DNA of 64,000 nt from Symbiodinium sp. CCMP2592. Lineage: Eukaryota > Sar > Dinophyceae > Suessiales > Symbiodiniaceae. The stretch covers positions 62,001-126,000 of the forward strand of contig CAJNDT010005768.1 in the NCBI GenBank assembly GCA_905221615.1. Reading direction: 5' to 3'. The notes beneath the pieces are model-generated. The model made no database searches, was not told the DNA's origin, and worked only from the letters and a program-made list of their open reading frames with translations. A program made the translations under genes and the position numbers. How positions within the stretch are numbered: the first letter of the stretch is position 1; the number at the start of each line of letters is the position of its first letter. Positions 53,779 through 64,000 of this stretch are shown here, piece after piece.

Positions 53779-53849
53779 GCAAGTTCGACAATATCACTAG
53801 CTGCGCTTTAGTGTCAACTGTAATCGTGTGCAGCTGTGGCGGTTTATCC

Positions 53850-55085
53850 ATTTCATATTTCCTCTGTCTGTCTGCCCTTCTGCTCTATTTCTCCTTCCCC
53901 AGCTAGGGTGTCAAGTAGATAGGAAGACATGAAGAAAGACAGCCTCAGAAATCGGTAATCAGACGGACAGGTGAGTAGATGCATCGAGGACGAGATGGAC
54001 AGGGAACCGAAACAGAAGTGATTATGTACTTGTGCAAAAATCTTCACGGGGGGTAAAGCCTTGGGCCCTGAAGCCGGGAATGGTTCGACTTGGGCTGCCC
54101 GTGACTGGGGTGGACGGGGGGCCGTGCAGATGTCAAGTGATGCGCGTGGTGACTAGCACAAGGCGGATTCCAGTGCGACTCTACTTATGGGCAGTCTAGA
54201 CTCGTTGCTTCTTGAGCCAAGGTCCTCGAGCCTCTAGAGGTTTGCCATCTGATCCATCTGGTTCAGGGTTTGCCACGCCTGCCAACGTCTTTGACACCCC
54301 TGCTGCTTAGCGGCCCAACCTTTGCCATCCCCGACTTCGATTACAAGATCAGGATCAGGATTTTAAGGTCTCATGATTATCACGGTCGCTGCGTAATCAG
54401 CGTCTATGATCACGCCATTGCTGCAGTTACAATCAGTGCATACAGATATCCCTGTCGCAGTGTTGTCATTTGTCAATACCTCTCTTACAAAAATGGCTCG
54501 CTCACCATAGCTGTCATCACTCTGAGGAGTGCCTGTCTTTAATGATTGTGACTCTCGCTGTATCGCTGCATCACCACACGTGCTAGAATCATTGGTTCAT
54601 TGCCAGTATCAATATCATTCGCATTTTGCTTGCTCTCTCGCTTTCGGTTGTGGTTGTTAAATTACTGTACCACGTTATCTTCATCGCTCATTTCTGATCA
54701 CCAAATGTGTCCACCAAGCTTCCTTGCTAAGTCCTTGTTGATTGAGCCACAAGTCGGATCGGGCCACCTTGCAGCCACAAGTAGGCCAAAAAAAAGGCTC
54801 CGCGGGCGAGACACGAGACGAAGGTCGCATCAATCAGAGCGTGTTCATTCGGTTCAAACCGGTGCCAGCCTGCTTGTGCAGCATCGCTCCAAGCGACATG
54901 AGGCTTTGTCGATAGCATCCAACATTGGATAAGACGTTCGTTTGCGAGCATTGCGGAAATGCTTCAGGGTGCCCCACCGAATGCAGGCATGACTTCAATC
55001 ATCATGAGGGTGACATGAAGCAGAACCCCTTCTTCCAACAGCAAAGCAGGTTGATGGGCCTTTAGATATCTGGTTGCATTTTTTT
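53850..55085. other. no recognisable gene (probably intronic)
   Basis: AT-richer sequence between plus-strand exons at 53659-53778 and 55090-55230. Open frames are short and on both strands. No repeat stands out. Confidence 0.4.
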
Positions 55086-55089
55086 GCAG

Positions 55090-55230
55090 TGCTCACCACC
55101 GAGACGCGACTTGAAAGTTTCGGTGCAGGAAGCCCAGCGCCGGTTCTGCAGCTGCGGGCCCCACGCCTCCTTGAACGACTTTAAGAAGTGGCTTTGTGCA
55201 GCATCGCACTTCGCAGACGAGGATGCCTCG
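55090..55230 (+). CDS. exon of the unidentified plus-strand gene (part 2)
   Basis: A TTTTTTTGCAG acceptor is followed by exactly 47 open codons to a GT donor: RRDLKVSVQEAQRRFCSCG, then LNDFKKWLCAASHFADEDAS. The pattern F-x2-WL-x5-F-x-D/E-E resembles FQSWLVDLERFHEE in the exon at 53659-53778, suggesting a repeated helical unit. Phase 0 on both sides. Confidence 0.45.
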
Positions 55231-55609
55231 GTTACAAATCCATGATTCTCAGTCTAAGGTCGGGAGTGTTGAGCTGACTTACAGTCAATCTGTCGCACCC
55301 TGCCAGGCAATCGTGCGCGAGATGCGAAAGTCACAGCTTTGCACCTGGTTGCTCTGTGTGCGACGCCTCTCCCAGCATCGACCTGGGTTTTCGGAGATGA
55401 GCAGCGTGCTGACAACGAGCCTCCCCCCGGAAGTGAAGCTTCGCATTGAAGCCTTCATAGGGGGTAGGCACGTGTGGGGCCCCATCAGTGCAGTATCTTT
55501 GATGGCAAGTAGCTTTCTCTGGGAAAAGTTTTCCTGTTTCTATGCATCACCTAGCAAAGAGGAGAAGCCTTGCCAAGAGTCTCAAATCTCAAGCACTTTT
55601 ACATCTCAG

Positions 55610-55726
55610 GCGCGAGCAAAGCAGATCGCCGAGTGCGCACAGCGGCAGCTGAAGCGAAGCGAGGCTGGACTCCCGCCCGGCCCCCACCCAGCACACAGTG
55701 CGCCCTGTGCAGCGGCGCAGCTTCAA
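55610..55726 (+). CDS. exon of the unidentified plus-strand gene (part 3)
   Basis: A CATCTCAG acceptor, then exactly 39 codons to a CAA/GTAGC donor: ARAKQIAECAQRQLKRSEAG, then a Pro/Ala-rich end. Phase 0 again, so it can follow 55090-55230 without a frame change. A further candidate exon, VLTTSLPPEVKLRIEAFIG, lies between them at about 55407-55462. Confidence 0.4.
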
Positions 55727-56216
55727 GTAGCAGATAGATCGATGGGTTTTGGTTTTGGGCCCGATGCTTGCAAGGGCTTGCTGCGACAATCAGCACTGGC
55801 TGCGCTCGTGGCGAGGCATTTGGGCTTTGAAAGCACATCTTGTATCGTCCCGCCTGGGTTGTTTTACAGGGTTCCATGCCAACCTGCATCTTTCTGATCC
55901 GTGGCTTTCAGCGATCGCTTGACGGGTAGCGAAACGTTTCCCATGTGACCGTCCAATCGTTCTGCGGCTCTCGAACCATGAGCCTTTGCCGGATGCGAAA
56001 GCTTCAGGACCTGGGGCGTAACCCCCTGATTTTGATTTCTGATGCTCATGATGCTGGCTGGGGGGAGTTGGGCTGGGCCGTTACGTGTTTTTGAGGTTGC
56101 AAGGCGGCTGGCTATTTTTGACCACATCTCCGATCTTGCCAGCCCCTTGCCCATCGTGTCTGAGCTTTGATCATGCATTCCCATCACTGCAGCTTCTTTT
56201 CGAATGACGGGCAGAC

Positions 56217-56480
56217 ATGCGGCACGTTGCAAACGCTTGGTGGAGGTACGTCCATCCCGCCGTCGTTCAAGCAGCTGAAGCTGGCTGCATGGCTTGCTAC
56301 ACCGAGATACCAACTGACGACGTGGCATTGCAGGCCTTCTCCAAAGGCTCGAAATTCGTGCAAAATCAAAGTACTCTCGGCTGTCAGGCGCTCTACGAGG
56401 TGGTGGCATCTGAGCCACAACACACCAAGGACTGGGAAAGTCGCCGATACGGCAACCTCAGCGTGCTTGTGCCACAGTTG
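56217..56480 (+). CDS. possible exon, strand uncertain
   Basis: The plus strand is open for about 90 codons from ATG 56217 (HVANAWWRYVHPAVVQAAEA and KGSKFVQNQSTLGCQALYEV). The minus strand over the same DNA is open for 119 codons and looks equally plausible (HHLVERLTAESTLILHEFRA). I place it on the plus strand only because flanking exons are there. Confidence 0.25.
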
Positions 56481-57479
56481 AGAGCTCATGAGTGAATTGA
56501 GCTTGCAGGAGGTGGGTGCCATGTTGTGTGCGCACCTAGCCATTGACGGGTTTCAGGCTGGATGCGTTGGTGGCCCAAGCTCTGGTTCCGCAATGCCAGA
56601 TTCCCTGTAGGTTGAACCCAAATACCATGATCCAGAGTACGGGCTCTGGCGTGGCTTCTGGGCGAGCTTCCCAGCGGAGAGTTTTAGGCAAGCTCCAATG
56701 CGCGCTAAGTAATTTGTCAAAAAGATGTGCAATAAGGTCGACAAGTGCAACAGGCTTCGCTTGGTCCTGCGCTGGTGACCGCGTCGGTCAGCTTTGGCTA
56801 CGAGATGGGTTGATGTCACGCAGATAGTGTGACACTCCAACACAGAATGGAGAGACATCTTCATAAGAAGTTTTCTCCAGTTTCACGCATGAGTTTAGCG
56901 ACGCGATCGTGTTGATAGAGTCCGGCTTGAGCTGGCAACGCAGGCCACCGGATGGGCTTTTGCAGGAGCTCGAAGCTCCGGCTTTGCAACCGTTGAATTC
57001 AGACAAGCAGTCCGGTGTGGATCGCGTTTCTCACTAGTGTCTTGGCATTGTACATTCACTGTGCCTTGCGGTGGCACCTGCTTGGTTCCCCGTACCGCGG
57101 TGACCTTTCATAGGTGCTCTGCCCAGACTCAGATATCTGTTGCTCTTGCCTAGGCTTGTTTGCATGACATGAGCAGGTGATGCCTTTCGTACAGAATTCC
57201 CCAGCCCGAGCAAAGTGGTCTCATGGCATCTTGCTGCCTCCGGCTCTCAACAGCATGCCTCATGAAATCAGGAGTCCACATGACTTCAATCATTGTATCA
57301 GACGAAGCCCTGCCATGCAACAGCTGCCAATAGCTCCAGCTGCATCAGCGACAGCTTCAGTAATTAATCAACTGCCGATTTGTCTGTCTGCCCACTGGCA
57401 TCATGGGCCTGCTGAGTCATGGTCACTACTCAAGGCGAGCCTGCAAAGTAGACGGAGAAGAGCACAGGCTGCCCGTGGC

Positions 57480-57810
57480 ACGTCATTCCGAGATTTGAGG
57501 CGAAGGTGCCTTGGGTCGCTTCGAGTTTGTGGCGGCCTGCGAGGCCGGTCGCGAGGACTTCGCGGTTTCTCGCGGTTTCAAGCGTGGCTGCAGGCTCTTC
57601 TCGCAGATAGTCCTGGCTGTGCCAGCGCAGCCGACCTCCACGAGCTCTTCGATGTTCTGGATCCGTAGCTTGGCTCATCTGCAATGTCTAGATGTAAGCA
57701 TCTTGGTTGAGAAGTTCGTCGGTGTCGTGCCGTGCCTTCGGCAGCTCAACAGCCCTGGAACGGGGACAATGTTGGACCCGAAAGTGCTGCTTCCAAGGCA
57801 GTGCACTGGG
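57480..57810 (+). CDS. possible exons, weakly LRR-like
   Basis: A first block ends RFQAWLQALLADSPGCASAA and LHELFDVLD before a GTAGC donor (about 57660). A second in another frame reads LAHLQCLDVSILVEKFVGVV and PCLRQLN (about 57670-57765), which has the spacing of a single leucine-rich repeat, and ends at CAG/GTCAGC near 57809. They may belong with the plus-strand gene upstream. No stop or start is evident. Confidence 0.3.
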
Positions 57811-58171
57811 CAGGTCAGCGTCGGGGTGGGCCCGTCAGGTCTTCTTTCCACACGAAGTTTGGTTTCGTCGCATTCCTGTGCCAGGAGTTTTCTCGGCTTC
57901 TTCAGGCTTACCAGCAGGCCAGTTCAAGTTCAGGCCATGGCGGCAGGCACTGCCTGGCTTCACAGGCTCCGAAAGCCGCGGATGCCCACGCTGCCGCGGT
58001 CCGCCTGCTCGAAGGCCAGTCAGGCCCAAGTCCGCAGAGCCCTCAAAGGGGGGCCGCTTAGGCTGCGGCTAGAAGTACCTGATGAGCCGACTTAGGTGCC
58101 TCGCTCTCGATGAAGGCACTGCTTTAGCAGTCAGATACTTGAGAGACAGCGGGAGTGAGAGGCGCGCTCTG

Positions 58172-58192
58172 GAACACACACACACACACACG
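58172..58192 (+). repeat. (AC)n microsatellite
   Basis: A short ACACACACACACACACAC run, about 20 bp. Confidence 0.85.
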
Positions 58193-58599
58193 ATAGGTGG
58201 GCAACCCGGCACTGTGCTCAGCCCATTAGCCGGGCTGCGAGCATGGCTGCTACAGAAGAACTGGATCTTCCAAGATCTTGAGGTGCAAGTGCCAGTCTGC
58301 CTTCCACGAGATCTGTGACGCATGTGCGTAGTAAATAGCTGCAGAGTGTGTCTTCGACAGCTCCGCTATTTGGTTCGAGACTGTGGGGCCTTGACAGCTC
58401 TCCGCCTCACGATGTGGCCGATACAAGGCTACTGCTAGTCTTGTTGGGGACAACTCTTCTGTTTTGGGCTCAGCACTCTCCGATAAATTCGAGTGCTTGC
58501 ACAGGTCGCTGCACTGCCAAAGTGCCTGCAAGCTCCACTCGGGCCGTGAACAGGCGAGCGCAGTCTTGATGTCGTATTCGTGCGTAGCAACCTGGCAGA

Positions 58600-61500
58600 C
58601 AGGTGTAGCGGCTGGCAGGTCCAGGAAGCCAGGAGCCTACAAGCAGCGAAGAGATGGCTAGGAGAGCTCGTGGAGAGCAATTGCGAGGTGGCAAGGAGGA
58701 TTGGCTGCAGAAGGCATGCTGCCGCGACGCTCACAACCGACGAGGGACTACGAGATGAGATTCGCAGGACGCATTCAGAATCCAGACGCTTGTCTGGTGT
58801 GCACATGAATAGTGGGGGTACTGAAGAAACTGTGGAGATGGTTTTGGTCTGGGAAGGAGACGGAAGACTGTCGAGAAGTTTCGGGAATGGAGATATGCTA
58901 TTACGCTTGCTTTCGCCGCTGCAGGTGTGGGGTAGGTCTAGAGTCTAGAGAAGCAGCAAGTCTCAGCCTTTGTGAAGCCCCTCGCGGTGTTGCTGCAGGC
59001 GGTGTTGGGTTGGCGTTCCGTCGCTGGAGGGGACGTGCCGGCAAGACCGGCTTTATTGTGGCGACTGCTGCTGGTGTTAGCGCTTGGGTAGTGGCCACGA
59101 AGCGGTGGGAGTTGCCCCTTGGCTACACAGCACAGGCCACGAGATACCCTCACAGTTGGAACTGCGTTGCGATATTGTGTGCCTTAAGCTCAGGAAAAAC
59201 ATATCCGCCGAAGAGTTAATCAACGCGACTCGGCCGTTTCTTCATTGAGTTGACCTCTGTGATTCTGTAAGCGAGTTTCTGCACTCAGCAGATGCGTATG
59301 ATGCGTCAGGTTGCATTTTCGGGTCCAACAGCAGAGCTTTTCTCGCGGCTTCCTGCAGCAATAGAGACCCTTCAGGGACGACTGGGATCGGATGAGTCGC
59401 TCGGCCTTGAAGGACACAGGCACGGCATGGCACGGCTTTGCGTCCCTCATTGCCATCCGATCCCAGGCTCTACATTGCAGACAAGGTGGAGGGTAACTTC
59501 GCAATGCTCCGACGCCTCATCAAGCTCTCTTGCTCTGATCGACGTCCTTACAGCGAAGCCAGAGCGATCTTGGACGAAGAGAGCGCCTTTGCCAAGTACT
59601 GGAGACGGCAGTTTCAGGAATCGGCGCAAGAATTCCGACGGACCTTCCTGAGCAGCACTGGCTAGAATTACTGTGGCCTGACACAGACAGTACCACCCTC
59701 CGCGAGCAATGCAGGGATCATCCGGGATCTATCCAACATTCGGTCGAGCTGTGCCACATCTGCGTGGAGTCAACGCCTTGAAGCCAAGGCGTTGCATCAA
59801 GAGAAGTTCCTTCGTCGGCGCTCGAGGAAGGGCTCAAGCTGCTTCCATTTGCAGAGGTTACCTACGAGGCTGGTATGCTTCCTGTGAATGTGACTTGAGC
59901 TTCGGCGATTGTCTTCGTGGCGAAATCCGGGAGTCATGCCGAGCTGCTATTGGAGGAAGACGAAATCCTCAAGGAAGTCTGTGGCGAATCTGAATTGGCT
60001 GCGCATGCTTTTCCGTCAGACTTCAGTCCATGGTTCAGAGTTCATGACGCGGGATGCGGCGCAGTCAGGTCAAGAGCGCGGCCTTCAAGCGTGGCTCCCA
60101 GCGAGCTCCCAGCCGACCCACACCCCTTGGCCAATGCTCTTCAGCGTTTCGAGACTTCGACACAGGTCCTCGTGCTTGAAGCTACGAGCAAACCTGGGAA
60201 GCCAGCGCATTTCTTGTGCTTCGACTCGGAGAAGAAAGAAGCGATCCTGTCCGTTCGAGGCTCCAGACTCCAAAGCCCGCAAGCTATCACTGTTGCATCG
60301 GTCCTCCCGTTTTACTTGACAAGTGGCTTCATGTCTCGATTTGCTGGGTGGTTGCGTGGCACCAGACTCCATCCGAAGATCAGCAGACGCAACACTACAT
60401 GGCAGTCCATGACAATGTTACCTTCCATTGATGTAAGTCTAGATGCACTGCCAATGATAGTATGCCTGCACGAACCTTATCTTCCAGCCCCGCGATCTTC
60501 GTGACATGCTTGGGAAAGCTGTCTCCTGCCACATTGTTGCCGGAGGCACATCAACTCCCGCAGATGCATTGACGGTGACTCGGACATCGCAAGGGTTAAT
60601 GTGAGCGAAAGATTGCAGCTCCGGCGGAACGAAGGACTTGGCAGGAAATATAGAGGAACGGGCCGTTGACAACGGCAAGCTGCACTGCGGCTGCACCTGC
60701 GAAGTCTGGATTAGTAGGGCCATGGGCAGCAGCACAGACAGAGCATGCAGGTATGCTCATGCTGGCTTCTTGACCTCCGCCGAGTCCGTCTTGCAACGAA
60801 CCGTGCCTGCCCTCAGGTGCCAGAGATAGTCGAAGTCTCACGAATCTGATTCCGGTGCTGCAGCTACTCCTGCCAGGGATCTTCTGGCACCGCTTGGATA
60901 TGGTTTAATTGTCACAGGGCACAGTTTGGGTGCCAGCACTGCTTGCTTGGTCACCCGACTTCTGCGGGCGCAAATGGCCGAGTGGTGTCCCGGCAGGAAT
61001 TGCACGTTTTGCTTTTGACTTTTGCAAGCCACGGGACCTTCGTGGGAGGTGTGTAGCTGTGTAGCTGCATCAGTCAGTCACCAGTCTTTCCGTTTCCTTG
61101 CAGATGCTTGGCTCCTGCTTCTCTTTGAGAATAGACTTCCCTGAGCATGTTTCTGACAGACCTTAACAGGCCAGACTTGATAGAATCTAGGTTCATTCTC
61201 AGGAGTGATCCGCTTGCTTCGCTGCGATGCGTGGCCTTTGCTCCTTGCCCGTGCTCCTTGGCACAGCCTCACGTTGTCTCCAAAGCCTTTTCCATCTTCG
61301 AGGACATGTGAGTGGGTAGCTTCGCTCAGAAGAGCACCTCAGGCATGGATGCTGTGAATGCTGGGCTCTGTGCAGCGGATGGAGAGGATGGATATCCACG
61401 GGTCTTGAGCGACTTGCCGCAGCACTTATTGTGTTTTTGCGATCACCGAATAAACGCTGCTGGCAAAGGGAAGCTCAGGTTTCGTCTGCAATGACGATGC

Positions 61501-62221
61501 CGTGCCGCGGGAGCTCTGGCTGCTAAGTTGTGTTTCGAGATGTTCACAGTCATGTCGGTGTGCCTGGCAGATCAGCATGCAGAACCTGGGCCGGCTGTCC
61601 TTGCTCGGCAAGGGCGCCTCGGTCGGGCTCTCGTCTCGATTCGCTACAGAGTTCACAATCTTCCGGAGCCTACGTGGACAGGTCGAGGAGGTGATACGAC
61701 TGGCATCAAGCCGAAGTTCTCGAGAGACGGATCAGCAGTTGCCAGGGAAGCTGGTTGTGCTGCACCACCAGGCCAAGCGGTGTTCGGTGTGAGAGGAACG
61801 CGTAGTTGGATGTCGCTGGTAAGAGCTCTGCACCCTGACGTGACGTACACCTATCAGGACGCCGATGCCGTTGACCAGCCAGAAGTCGATGCAGACACCG
61901 ACACGGATGCGAGCGAGGCATCCAAGGCTTCTGGCACTCCCGGCAAATGGATGGCTTGGCTTGGTCTGGGCCTCAAGTACAATTAGAAGTCTTTTGCAGC
62001 ATCTGAGTGCCGGGTCGCTTTCGCTGTCTTCAGGAAGTGCCGCGGATTTTCCGGAGGTCGGCTACATTGAGTTGGCTCCTGATGGGATCACAAATCACCT
62101 TGCCGCGAAGTACCGGGAATCCTTGGCTGTCGTGGCCGCCTCGCGCGGTGTGGCTCTCGAGGCGGAGCCCCGAGCAGCAGAGACCTTTCTGGACTGGCGC
62201 CAGCGAGCCAAGTGTACATAG
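58600..62221 (+). CDS. class 3 (diacylglycerol-type) lipase, multi-exon
   Basis: Plus-strand exons in order: RWLGELVESNCEVARRIG to MLLRLLSPLQ (about 58640-58924, CAG/GTG donor), then a hydrophobic segment GFIVATAAGVSAWVVA (about 59054-59100), probably a membrane helix. Next are NFAMLRRLIKLSCSDRRPYS (about 59490-59550), REQCRDHPGSIQHSVELCHI (about 59702-59760), EEGLKLLPFAEVTYEAGMLP (about 59825-59885), and KPAHFLCFDSEKKEAILSVR (about 60197-60256). Then LRDMLGKAVSCH (about 60499-60535), the nucleophile elbow GLIVTGHSLGASTACLVTRL (Ser codon 60923-60925), LASLRCVAFAPCPCSLAQ (about 61213-61266), and LPGKLVVLHHQAKRC (about 61740-61785). The last coding pieces are MSLVRALHPDVTYTYQ (about 61810-61860) and VGYIELAPDGITNHLAAKYR (about 62058-62118), ending in TAG 62219-62221. 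The His of NHLAAKY is the likely catalytic His. Such lipases cleave acyl chains of glycerolipids at membranes. The N-terminal boundary is uncertain. Confidence 0.7.
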
Positions 62222-62639
62222 TAAAAATTAGCCGCATACCCTTTTAAAGCTGATGTTTGGAATCTTAAAAGGCTCTGCTCCTTGGATTTGAACTTGGAGG
62301 GGCGGTTGCCGATTGTCCGTCTACCGGGCCAAAGGATCGCTTGAGATCGCTTGAAGTCAGTTTTCAAAATGGCGCAAACCTGCTTCTCTCGCGCCGGAAA
62401 ATCATGCGTCGCAATGCTTGCAGTATGGGCAGGCACTCTTGGGCGGACCGCGAGCAGAACTCGGTTGGACTGAGTTTGCGGGGCGGCTGCTCACCCGCGT
62501 GGCCCGGAAGCATTGGATCACCAATTTGCCTTCTTGATTTTCTTTGTGGCTGAATAGCTGGAGGTCAAGACGCCCTGGCTCACCCGCGCGGATCCAAGGT
62601 CAAGCTTTTTGTCTCCTGAAGCAACGACTCCCTAGGTCG

Positions 62640-63560
62640 AGGTGCGGCGGACATCTTTGCACAGCTTCAGGCCAGCAGCAGCCCTGGGAGTTCGCTCTCT
62701 GCTTCTCCCCAGACTCAGGTGCGTTCCACAAATGCGCCGCTCGGTGAAGTGGAAGCCGTTGTTCGGGGCTGAAAAGCTCGATTTGCAGGGCCTTTGCGTG
62801 CTCGAAGTCCTTCCAAGGTGCGAGTGCCCGACTTGGTCCAAGCGCTGCTGGGGTCGGAAGACTTTGCCCTCGAGGTCGGGACCAGTCGACTCGTTGGCTA
62901 CGAGCGCTGCTCCCACCACTTTCTCGGACGCTTCAGGCTGCTCGCAGAGTCGTCAGAATTGTTTCGCGAGAAGCCCGACACCGCGACCAGGATGTTAGAT
63001 TCTGAGAGAGGGCAGCAAGTTGCGCCCGAGTGGAAGTTTCGCCTGTTGTGGATGCCAAGGTGGGAAAGCTTTGTCTGGCAGCTGACGTCCGACGTGGGGA
63101 GCCATACTCTTAGCTCTTAGCTCGTTCGTTGCGCAGCCTCCATCTCTCAGGTGTGGGAAGTCTCGACTTGAAGCAGCTGAGCTCAGTGCTGTCGGCTTTG
63201 TGCCCGCAGATGCTTGCAGAGGCAAGCGAAGGCTGCGCTGGTGTACTGACGTTCTGCACTTCTCCTGTGAAGGCGGATGTCGGGCTGCTCTTCTGGCGAT
63301 TCTCCGGCGGCGGCGGTTTCTCCTACGACCAGCTTCAGGTCGGGAAACTTGGACTGCTGTCGCTGCTGCCGCTGCTGCTGGAGTCTTTCCATCTAGGCCG
63401 AGCTGCGTGCAGAGCAGTCAGCTGCGGCGGAGCATGTCCTGCTGCGTGGCATGCCGGTGGAGCACTGAGACTTCGGCCAGAGAAGCGCGACACGGCACCC
63501 CAAGCAAGCACACCGAGGTGTTGATTCGACAAGCCGCTTCTTTCGAGGCAAATTTTTCTT
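62640..63560 (+). CDS. exons of an unidentified plus-strand gene
   Basis: Coding-looking blocks: ADIFAQLQASSSPGSSLSAS (about 62649-62710), VPDLVQALLGSEDFALEVGT followed by HHFLGRFRLLAESSELF (about 62823-62975) running to WMPRWESFVWQLTSDVGSHT, and then LRSLHLSGVGSLDLKQLSSV (about 63138-63200). The last is LRR-like. A further block reads KADVGLLFWRFSGGGGFSYD (about 63270-63330). The start, stop and exon joins were not resolved. It follows the lipase by about 400 nt on the same strand. Confidence 0.4.
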
Positions 63561-63639
63561 CGTAAGGTGAGCATGGACACAATGAATTTGCGCTAGCCCT
63601 TGAATGTTTACATCTGAAAATACATAGGTATGCATGTTT

Positions 63640-63645
63640 TCATGT

Positions 63646-63678
<33 letters not shown>

Positions 63679-63796
63679 CGCGTGGATGCATGGATGCATG
63701 GATGCATGGATGGATATAATAATTGTATGCATGCATGCATGCATGCATGCATGTATGTATGTATGTATGTATGTATGTATGTATGTATGTATGTGT
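63640..63796 (+). repeat. ATGG / ATGC / ATGT microsatellite cluster
   Basis: GGATGGATGGATGG changes to GGATGCATGGATGC, then after TATAATAATTG to GCATGCATGCATGC, and finally to GTATGTATGTATGT. Each tetramer run differs by one base from the next. The long Met/Tyr- and His/Tyr-rich open frames here are artefacts. Confidence 0.9.
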
Positions 63797-63799
63797 TTT

Positions 63800-64000
63800 T
63801 TTATTTACTAGGTGTGTGTATGTACGCATGTGGATGCACAGGCATATATGCACATGCACATATGCAGGTAGACAGCCTGCCAGCAGCTTAACCTAGAGGG
63901 CACACAGAGCAACATTCACCCTGAAACCACCGGAGTTTCTGCTCGGATCTGTCGGCACCGGTGCAAGGTTCTGCCTTGTGTATCTGGCTGAGCCATGGCG
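63800..64000. other. no recognisable gene
   Basis: Short AT-rich stretch with CATATG-type words at 63843-63870, then unique sequence to the window edge. No gene seen. Confidence 0.4.

Noticed and set aside
54205-54225. TTGAGCCAAGG as a possible complement of spliced-leader relict sequence
   Set aside because: Only about ten bases agree with the 22-nt dinoflagellate leader. No longer match was found anywhere in the window.
63608-63891. Met/Tyr/Cys- and His/Tyr-rich frames
   Set aside because: Translations of ATGG/ATGC/ATGT tetranucleotide repeats.
1-64000. tRNA, rRNA or other structured RNA genes
   Set aside because: No cloverleaf or conserved rRNA segment was recognised by eye. A covariance-model search would be needed to exclude small RNAs.

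Overview
The window looks like nuclear DNA of a dinoflagellate, most like the Symbiodiniaceae. The basis is inference from several traits together. Coding signal is thin and cut into short pieces bounded by AG and GT or GC. Decayed non-LTR reverse transcriptases of a type familiar from that group are abundant. Plant-type (TTTAGGG) telomere-like tracts sit inside the sequence, and simple repeats are everywhere. I see no bacterial operons, no rRNA or tRNA gene, no CRISPR array, and no copy of the dinoflagellate spliced-leader sequence. Exon boundaries were read by eye, so multi-exon calls are approximate and transcript ends are unknown.

Layout. 1-4.6 kb: a small minus-strand gene whose last exon carries a DEK-C-like helical domain. 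4.6-12.25 kb: a graveyard of at least five minus-strand fragments of one reverse-transcriptase family, plus one plus-strand fragment, all full of frameshifts. 12.25-16.5 kb: nothing recognisable. 16.5-20 kb: a minus-strand leucine-rich-repeat gene or relic with widely spaced repeat exons. 21-25 kb: a minus-strand ABHD17-like alpha/beta hydrolase whose GHSLG-type serine, aspartate and histidine exons can all be found. A complete YidD-like membrane-protein-insertion factor, with its own 60-nt intron, lies inside a 1.9-kb intron of that hydrolase.

25-30 kb is intergenic with minisatellites and a degenerate telomere-like tract. 30.2-32.4 kb holds a decayed MULE-type transposase on the minus strand. 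32.5-35.4 kb is a composite repeat block. 35.4-41 kb is mostly unassigned. 41-47.6 kb (perhaps to 49.4 kb) is a long plus-strand non-LTR retrotransposon with endonuclease, reverse transcriptase, zinc fingers and RNase H. It is broken by frameshifts, by one in-frame stop, and by an 823-bp foldback DNA element inserted between RT motifs B and C with an 8-bp target duplication. 49.9-51.34 kb is a second terminal-inverted-repeat element with a 10-bp target duplication.

53.4-58.1 kb: short plus-strand exons, several of them phase 0, of an unidentified gene or genes. 58.6-62.2 kb: a plus-strand class 3 (diacylglycerol-type) lipase with a GHSLG elbow. 62.6-63.5 kb: exons of an unidentified gene. The window ends in ATGG/ATGC/ATGT microsatellites. 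The host genes do not form an evident pathway. The two hydrolases (ABHD17-like and class 3 lipase) are separate families, and the nested YidD-like protein would act in an organelle.
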